Part shown: piece after piece, positions 41,675 through 45,623 of the stretch
Layout: each line of letters opens with the position of its first letter
Numbering within the stretch: position 1 is the stretch's first letter
Position numbers and translations under genes: made by a program
Origin: Bacteroidaceae bacterium
GTDB taxonomy: Bacteria; Bacteroidota; Bacteroidia; Bacteroidales; Bacteroidaceae
Direction: 5' to 3'
DNA: 45,623 nt
Assembly (NCBI GenBank): GCA_024401165.1
Contig: JAKSLN010000005.1
Span: forward strand, 1-45,623
Notes under the pieces: model-generated
What the model was told of the DNA's origin: nothing
Database searches by the model: none
What the model saw: the letters and a program-made list of their open reading frames with translations, nothing else

Positions 41675-42253
41675 TTAGAAAAAATTCGTTATCTTCTTTA
41701 ATTCCGTGTAGAGACGCTGAACCGGCAGGCCCATGACGTTGAAATAACTTCCTTCGATGCGTTCTACGCCGATAAAACCTATCCACTCCTGTATGCCGTA
41801 GGCACCGGCCTTGTCGGTTGGGTGATAGTGGCTTACGTAGTGGTCTATCTCTTCGTCAGTCAGGCACGCAAAGGTAACGCGACTCACGCTGGCAAAGGTG
41901 CGGCAGACGTCTTTCGTCAGCAGGGTAACGCCGGTGATCACCTCGTGGGTCTTGCCGCTAAGCGTCTGTAACATACGATGCGCTTCGGCTTCGTCCTTTG
42001 GTTTTCCTAACACCTGACCCTCGAGGTAGACGATGGTGTCTGCCGTGATGATGCATTCGTCATCGCCCATTGATTGGCGGTAGGCGTCTGCCTTCTTCTT
42101 AGAGATGTGCTTGGCTATCTCTTCTCCGGTCAGTCCTTCTGGATAGCTTTCGTCGATGTCTTGCAGCAGCCGGACTTCAAAGTCTACGCCCAAGCCTGCC
42201 AGCAATTCCTTGCGGCGAGGGCTGCCTGAAGCGAGTATTAGTTTGTATTCCAT
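41675..42253 (-). CDS. maf: Maf-family nucleotide pyrophosphatase
   Basis: 192 aa, cytoplasmic. Maf signatures are all present: LILASGSPRRKELLAGLG (5-22), DIDESYP, KKKADAYRQ, ITADTIVYLEGQVLGKPKDEAEAHRML (about 69-95), GKTHEVITGV and the C-terminal DKAGAYGIQEWIGFIGVERIEGSYFNVMGLPVQRLY. It hydrolyses non-canonical or canonical nucleoside triphosphates (dTTP/UTP pyrophosphatase-type), linked to housecleaning and cell division. The catalytic Asp is in TADT. 14 bases follow the KdsC-like stop. Which Maf subtype is not resolved. Confidence 0.95.
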   Translation of the reverse strand: MEYKLILASGSPRRKELLAGLGVDFEVRLLQDIDESYPEGLTGEEIAKHISKKKADAYRQSMGDDECIITADTIVYLEGQVLGKPKDEAEAHRMLQTLSGKTHEVITGVTLLTKDVCRTFASVSRVTFACLTDEEIDHYVSHYHPTDKAGAYGIQEWIGFIGVERIEGSYFNVMGLPVQRLYTELKKITNFF

Positions 42254-42267
42254 TTCTCAAAAAACAT

Positions 42268-42786
42268 TTACCATCCAAAGGCCTTCTTGTCCGCCATCCA
42301 GAGTCCCTTGGCCTTCATGACCTGCTCCAGTACGTCGCGTACACATCCGTAGCCACCCGCCTTGGGTGAAACGTACTTGCTGATCGCTTTGATTTCGGGC
42401 GCAGCGTCGCAAGGGCAGACGGGCAGTCCGCAGGCCTGCATGACCTCGTAGTCGGGTATGTCGTCGCCCATGTAGAGAATCTCTTCGTCCTTCAGTCCAT
42501 ACTTGTCGCGGAACTCGTTGTATGTCTTTATCTTGATGCTGCAACACAGGTGAACGTCGGGTATGCCAAGTCCCTCGTACCGCACGCGCACGGCTTCCAC
42601 TCTTCCTCCCGTTATGATGGCTACGTGCAGACCCATCTTCACAGCCAGTTGCAGGGCGTAGCCGTCCTTGATGTTGACCGTTCGCATGGGGTCGCCGTTT
42701 GGATGCTGTGTTATGGTCTCTGCGCTCAGCACGCCGTCAACGTCCAGTGCGATGGCCTTTATCTTTTGTAAATCGTAGTTGATCAT
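42268..42786 (-). CDS. HAD-family phosphatase, KdsC-like (KDO-8-phosphate phosphatase)
   Basis: 172 aa. HAD motif I is ALDVDGVLS (DVD, residues about 14-18), followed by [22 protein letters not shown] (motif II, Thr then Gly-Gly), [60 protein letters not shown] (motifs III and IV, GDDxxD). This compact cap-less layout is the KdsC subfamily, whose members form tetramers. The enzyme releases phosphate from KDO-8-phosphate for lipopolysaccharide synthesis. Its ATG overlaps the DUF2520 stop by one base (TAATG). The KDO role is inferred from the family. Confidence 0.9.
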   Translation of the reverse strand: MINYDLQKIKAIALDVDGVLSAETITQHPNGDPMRTVNIKDGYALQLAVKMGLHVAIITGGRVEAVRVRYEGLGIPDVHLCCSIKIKTYNEFRDKYGLKDEEILYMGDDIPDYEVMQACGLPVCPCDAAPEIKAISKYVSPKAGGYGCVRDVLEQVMKAKGLWMADKKAFGW

Positions 42787-43574
42787 TATCGTAGCTTTCC
42801 TAGGTGTATGATGCTCTCGCTCAGCTTGTCGTAGATGTCTTGCATCAGCGGATTGTCGGCAAGCAGGGTGTGCTGACGGTCCATAATCTGCTGGTCGTGC
42901 CGTGCGGCAGGTCCTGTCTGTGCTAGTCGGGGAGAAAGGTGATGCGCCTTCTCTGCCGTCTCCTCGATAAGAGGAAGCATCACCTCAAAGGGCAACCCGG
43001 CATCGGCCAGTATCGTCTCGCTCAGGGCATAGCAATGGTTGACGAAGTTGCAGGCAAACACGGCTGCCAGGTGCAGGCGCTTGCGTCCCTCCCCATCGAG
43101 CGGATAGACCTTGGCTGTCAGCGAAGTGGCAAGCTCTGTCAGTTCTTCCTCACAGCCGTTTGCTTCGGTGAAGATGCCAATCTTCTGGAAGTCGACGGGC
43201 TTGCTCTTCGAGAAGGTCTGCATCGGATAGAGCACGCCGTAGCGCGGATTCATGCCCTTGTCCAGAACCTCAATGGCGACCGAACCGGCCGTGTGCAGCC
43301 ACATGGCTTGGGGAAATTGTGGGATGTACTCTTTTGCCAGTTCGGCGATAGCGTCGTCCTTAACGCTGATGATGCAGGCTACGCGCTCTTCGTCTGTTGT
43401 TGAAAGGCAGAATGACTCGCCGAATGTGTGCGAATCGCATGCCAGGCTGTTTGCCAGGGCATCTGCGCTTTCCCTCGTTCGGCTCCACACCTGGACAATC
43501 TCATGTCCTGCCTCTTTCAAGGCTGCCCCCAGATGTGTGGCTACGTTCCCTGCACCGAATAGTACGATCTTCAT
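42786..43574 (-). CDS. DUF2520 Rossmann-fold NAD(P)-binding protein (ProC/F420-like)
   Basis: 262 aa. The N-terminal Rossmann motif [22 protein letters not shown] (3-24; GxGNVAxHL) is the Bacteroidetes DUF2520 hallmark. The middle has WLHTAGSV and [19 protein letters not shown], and the helical C-terminal half has [20 protein letters not shown]. The family joins a 2-ketopantoate-reductase/ProC-like N-domain and a DUF2520 C-domain, and its substrate is unestablished. It sits in the nitroreductase-DUF2520-kdsC-maf chain common in Bacteroidetes genomes. 35 bases follow the nitroreductase. Confidence 0.92.
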   Translation of the reverse strand: MKIVLFGAGNVATHLGAALKEAGHEIVQVWSRTRESADALANSLACDSHTFGESFCLSTTDEERVACIISVKDDAIAELAKEYIPQFPQAMWLHTAGSVAIEVLDKGMNPRYGVLYPMQTFSKSKPVDFQKIGIFTEANGCEEELTELATSLTAKVYPLDGEGRKRLHLAAVFACNFVNHCYALSETILADAGLPFEVMLPLIEETAEKAHHLSPRLAQTGPAARHDQQIMDRQHTLLADNPLMQDIYDKLSESIIHLGKLR

Positions 43575-43609
43575 TGTTGCCTCGTCTCTAACCGTCCTTC
43601 CGTCAGTCC

Positions 43610-44143
43610 TTAAAAGATCATGGTGTCCGACTGTACCTTGTCCCAGGCCAGCTTGTCCTCGTTCTGAGGCTTGCGCTCCATGCCCTTGTGGCCCACGCCG
43701 ATGATGCAGAGCACGCGCAGGCTGGGGTCGATGCCCAGCAGCTGACGGACGTTCTCTTCGGCATCGCGTCCTTCCTCGTCCTTGCGTTCACGAATCTGTA
43801 TCCAGCATGCACCCAGTCCCATGTCCTCGGCCTGAAGCAGCAGGTGGGTGGCTGCCACGCTGGCATCCTCAACCCACACGTCGCTCACGGCAGGGTCGGC
43901 CATGACAACGATGCCCAGGGGAGCACCTGCCAGGAACTCTCCTCCGCGGTCTTTGGCTTTCGACAGAGCCTCAAGCTGTTGCACGTTCTCCACCACCTTG
44001 AAGGCGTAGCTGTGCAGACCCTTACTACTAGGTGCCATAAGAGCAGCGCGCATCAACTGCCGCTGCTCTTCTGCCGTTATCTTCTCCTCGGTGAACTTGC
44101 GCATGCTGCGGCGCACCTTCACCAGTTCGATGAATTTCTCCAT
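43610..44143 (-). CDS. Nitroreductase-family flavoprotein
   Basis: 177 aa. The N-terminus LVKVRRSMRKFTEEKITAEEQRQLMRAALMAPSSKGLHSYAFKVVE carries the Arg/Ser FMN-phosphate-binding residues. VEDASVAATHLLLQAEDMGLGACWIQIRERKDE is the central dimer helix and FMN loop, and LCIIGVGHKGMERKPQNEDKLAWDKV closes the fold, as in small nitroreductases. It reduces nitro compounds, quinones or other acceptors with NAD(P)H; the physiological substrate is unknown. Its ATG lies 5 bases after the secreted protein stop, and DUF2520 follows. Confidence 0.93.
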   Translation of the reverse strand: MEKFIELVKVRRSMRKFTEEKITAEEQRQLMRAALMAPSSKGLHSYAFKVVENVQQLEALSKAKDRGGEFLAGAPLGIVVMADPAVSDVWVEDASVAATHLLLQAEDMGLGACWIQIRERKDEEGRDAEENVRQLLGIDPSLRVLCIIGVGHKGMERKPQNEDKLAWDKVQSDTMIF

Positions 44144-44148
44144 TTATT

Positions 44149-44925
44149 TTACTTTACGATGAATTTCTGTCCGTTAACAACGTAGACACCGCTCTTCAGA
44201 CTGTTCATTGCGTCGTTCATGCCGATGTTCTTCTTCACCAGCTGACCACCGTAGGTGTAGATGTCCACCTTCGTGTTGTTGGCCTGCAGCGTCTGGATGG
44301 CTGTCACGTTGCCCTCGCCGTTGGTGGTGTGTACAATGACGGGAGTGCTGGGTGACGAGGGGTAGCTGATGCCGCAGCGTGTGGGGTAGAAGATGCGGTC
44401 GCCGTCAGTTCTGATAAGGATGGCCTGCAGCAGGTCGGTGTCCTGCTGAGCGGGAATGCCGTAGAGGCCAACCTCCTTGCTGGGAGCGTAGTTGCCCGAC
44501 ATGGTTGCGCCGCCAATGGTCACAGCGATGGGAGCCTTCACCAAGTCCATATCCTGTGTGCTGAAGGTTACCACCTTCTGGGTAGGAGCGTAGATGAGGT
44601 AGGGCATGCCGGCCTCGATGCCGCTCTCTGTCACGTCGGTGAAGGTCAGCACGTTGCCCTCAACCTTGGTCATGCGCTCCAGCATAACGCCTTCGCCCAT
44701 CAGGTCCTTCAGGTCGCTTGCCGAAACGCTGAAGGGCAGACAGATGCTGTTGTATCCAGCATAGAACTGGCGTGACATGCGAACGCCGCTGATGTTCTCG
44801 TTTACGTGGCTGAAGTTTATCTCGTTGTATGTACTCAGCGTGATGGTTCTCTGAGCCTGCGCAGCGGTCGAGATACCAAGTGTCATAACCATTGCTGCCA
44901 GGGTGCGTGTAATCATTTTCTTCAT
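44149..44925 (-). CDS. Secreted protein with T9SS-like C-terminal segment
   Basis: 258 aa. A signal peptide (MKKMITRTLAAMVMTLGISTAAQA) precedes a beta-rich body (YAGYNSICLPFSVSASDLKDLMGEGV, MPYLIYAPTQKVVTF). The end (TKVDIYTYGGQLVKKNIGMNDAMNSL, then GVYVVNGQKFIVK) resembles the C-terminal sorting motif of type IX secretion substrates (GGxLVxxx...L.xGxYVVNGxKxxVK). Export through type IX to the surface is an inference from this tail; the related short domain also occurs in proteins that stay outer-membrane associated. Function unknown. First gene of the long minus-strand operon, with a promoter-like site upstream. Confidence 0.82.
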   Translation of the reverse strand: MKKMITRTLAAMVMTLGISTAAQAQRTITLSTYNEINFSHVNENISGVRMSRQFYAGYNSICLPFSVSASDLKDLMGEGVMLERMTKVEGNVLTFTDVTESGIEAGMPYLIYAPTQKVVTFSTQDMDLVKAPIAVTIGGATMSGNYAPSKEVGLYGIPAQQDTDLLQAILIRTDGDRIFYPTRCGISYPSSPSTPVIVHTTNGEGNVTAIQTLQANNTKVDIYTYGGQLVKKNIGMNDAMNSLKSGVYVVNGQKFIVK

Positions 44926-44967
44926 AATCGTATAGTTTTTAGTTTTCTATTTGCATTTTAACTGCCT

Positions 44968-44975
44968 CAAAGATA
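44968..44975 (-). promoter_or_regulatory. -7 element of the secreted protein/nitroreductase operon
   Basis: On the minus strand TATCTTTG fits TAnnTTTG, 43 bases before ATG 44925; -33 match is poor. It would drive a seven-gene unit ending with the TonB receptor. Confidence 0.5.
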
Positions 44976-45074
44976 CGAAATTCTCCTCAAAGCGCCATGC
45001 AAATAATCAAAAAATCACCTTATTTATAATTATTTAAGGATTTTTGAACCAGATAGAAGCCTTTTTCCTTGTCA

Positions 45075-45392
45075 TTAAGCCTTCTTCTTCGCTCTCTCCT
45101 CTTCCTCCTTTTTGCGCTTGGGGTTCATGGGGAACCAACCCTTCTTCACGCGTTTCCTCTGCTCAAAGAGTTCCAGGATGCTCCATAGGGCAGAGCATCC
45201 GGTCACACCGATGATGGCCGCGATGAGCGTGTTCGAGATAAACAGCGATTCTGCTAGCAGGGCAATGCCGATTACGGCAAACACCGGCCAGCAGTTTACA
45301 CCCCAATGGTATTCTGCTTTGATGACGATTGGGTGAAACACGCCAATGATAAGGAAGGTTGCTACGGCTATGATGATGCCTTCAAAAAACAT
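45075..45392 (-). CDS. DUF4491 membrane protein
   Basis: 105 aa. Three hydrophobic segments (EGIIIAVATFLIIGVFHPIVI about 4-24; WPVFAVIGIALLAESLF about 35-51; LIAAIIGVTGCSALWSILELF about 56-76) are followed by a strongly basic/acidic tail RKRVKKGWFPMNPKRKKEEEE. The sequence KAEYHWGVNCWPVF matches the DUF4491 family, small inner-membrane proteins common in Bacteroidetes with no known function. It is monocistronic, followed by no strong terminator in the 149-base gap to 44925. Its ATG lies 5 bases from an 8-base tandem repeat. Confidence 0.9.
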   Translation of the reverse strand: MFFEGIIIAVATFLIIGVFHPIVIKAEYHWGVNCWPVFAVIGIALLAESLFISNTLIAAIIGVTGCSALWSILELFEQRKRVKKGWFPMNPKRKKEEEERAKKKA

Positions 45393-45397
45393 ATTTT

Positions 45398-45445
45398 GTC
45401 GTTTAGATGTTTAATCGTTTAGGTGACTAGTCGTTTAGTTGTTTA
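45398..45445. repeat. 8-base tandem repeat, six units
   Basis: Units GTCGTTTA, GATGTTTA, ATCGTTTA, GGTGACTA, GTCGTTTA, GTTGTTTA occur in register, directly upstream of the DUF4491 start. Confidence 0.85.
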
Positions 45446-45461
45446 GGGACTTTGGGCAGCC

Positions 45462-45507
45462 AACTATGCACTATGAACTGTGAACTATGCACTGTGAACT
45501 ATGAACT
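45462..45507. repeat. 7-base tandem repeat, six and a half units, covering the greA stop
   Basis: Units AACTATG, CACTATG, AACTGTG, AACTATG, CACTGTG, AACTATG, AACT. The greA stop codon (minus strand, 45499-45501) and its last two codons lie inside the final units. Confidence 0.87.
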
Positions 45508-45623
45508 CAAGCAAACGTTTTCTATTCTAAGTTGTACTTTGCCGGCAGGCACCTGCACTTCCACGACGTCCCCCGCCTTCTTGCCCAGGAGAGCCTGAGC
45601 GATGGGCGATTTGATGGATATCT
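45499..45623 (-). CDS. greA: Transcription elongation factor GreA, C-terminal end (partial)
   Basis: About 41 codons are visible before the stop TAG at 45499-45501: [36 protein letters not shown], the conserved FKBP-like C-terminal domain end of GreA (SPxxxALLGKKxGDxVxVxxPxGxxxxxIxxI). GreA binds the secondary channel of RNA polymerase and stimulates cleavage of backtracked transcripts; the coiled-coil N-domain that acts there lies beyond the window. The last residues CLSS are coded partly within a 7-base tandem repeat. Confidence 0.9.
   Translation of the reverse strand, partial: ISIKSPIAQALLGKKAGDVVEVQVPAGKVQLRIENVCLSS

Overview
The window reads as chromosome of a Bacteroidales bacterium, most likely a gut or rumen Prevotellaceae (Prevotella/Segatella/Xylanibacter type). 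The signs are type V fimbrillin genes, many lipoproteins with Bacteroidetes-style lipoboxes, a DUF4270 lipoprotein, a CarboxypepD-reg/TonB receptor, DUF3575/DUF5119/DUF4491/DUF2520 families, A-rich leaders in place of strong Shine-Dalgarno sites, and repeated matches to the Bacteroidetes sigma-ABfr promoter (TTTG, about 19-20 bases, TAnnTTTG). No phage, integrase, transposase, CRISPR or rRNA gene was seen.

Region 1 (1-7100, minus strand) is a six-gene surface-fimbria operon read right to left: DUF3575 protein, DUF5119 lipoprotein, a 458-aa fimbrillin, two more fimbrillin-like lipoproteins, and a large secreted probable adhesin cut by the window edge. One promoter lies upstream, and a strong hairpin follows the largest fimbrillin. 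Region 2 (7200-18500) holds an intergenic repeat zone, tRNA-Arg(CCG) immediately after metY, a deoxynucleoside kinase, an AT-rich WG-repeat protein, a fucosidase (GH29)/DPP-IV pair, an acidic small lipoprotein, an inositol-phosphatase family gene, tRNA-Trp and a CE15-type esterase with a changed active-site motif.

Region 3 (18750-26350) carries a three-domain acyl-activating/ACP/acyltransferase protein, a Cu/Zn-efflux-type permease fused to a metal-binding tail, a FadL/OmpP1 porin followed by a duplicated scrap of its own 3' end, an outer-membrane beta-barrel, mscL and a 29-aa candidate lipoprotein just upstream of GAPDH. Region 4 (26350-38520) holds gapA, miaA, a Crp/Fnr regulator divergent from a glycogen operon (debranching enzyme, glycosyltransferase, GH57 with a histone-like tail), a GT5 N-domain protein with a DUF4270 lipoprotein, and panC-panD-mce. 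Region 5 (38670-45623, minus strand) is a probable seven-gene operon (secreted protein, nitroreductase, DUF2520, kdsC-like, maf, lipoprotein, TonB receptor), then a DUF4491 membrane protein and the 3' end of greA.

Most functions are standard. The unusual material is mainly between genes: four short-period tandem repeats (7, 8, 8 and 9 bases), a 44-base tandem repeat, a CCGCTGCGG/CCGCAGCGG repeat family present at two loci 17 kb apart, the porin-end duplication and the hairpin inside the fimbrial operon. All calls rest on reading the sequence and on family knowledge; no database search was run.
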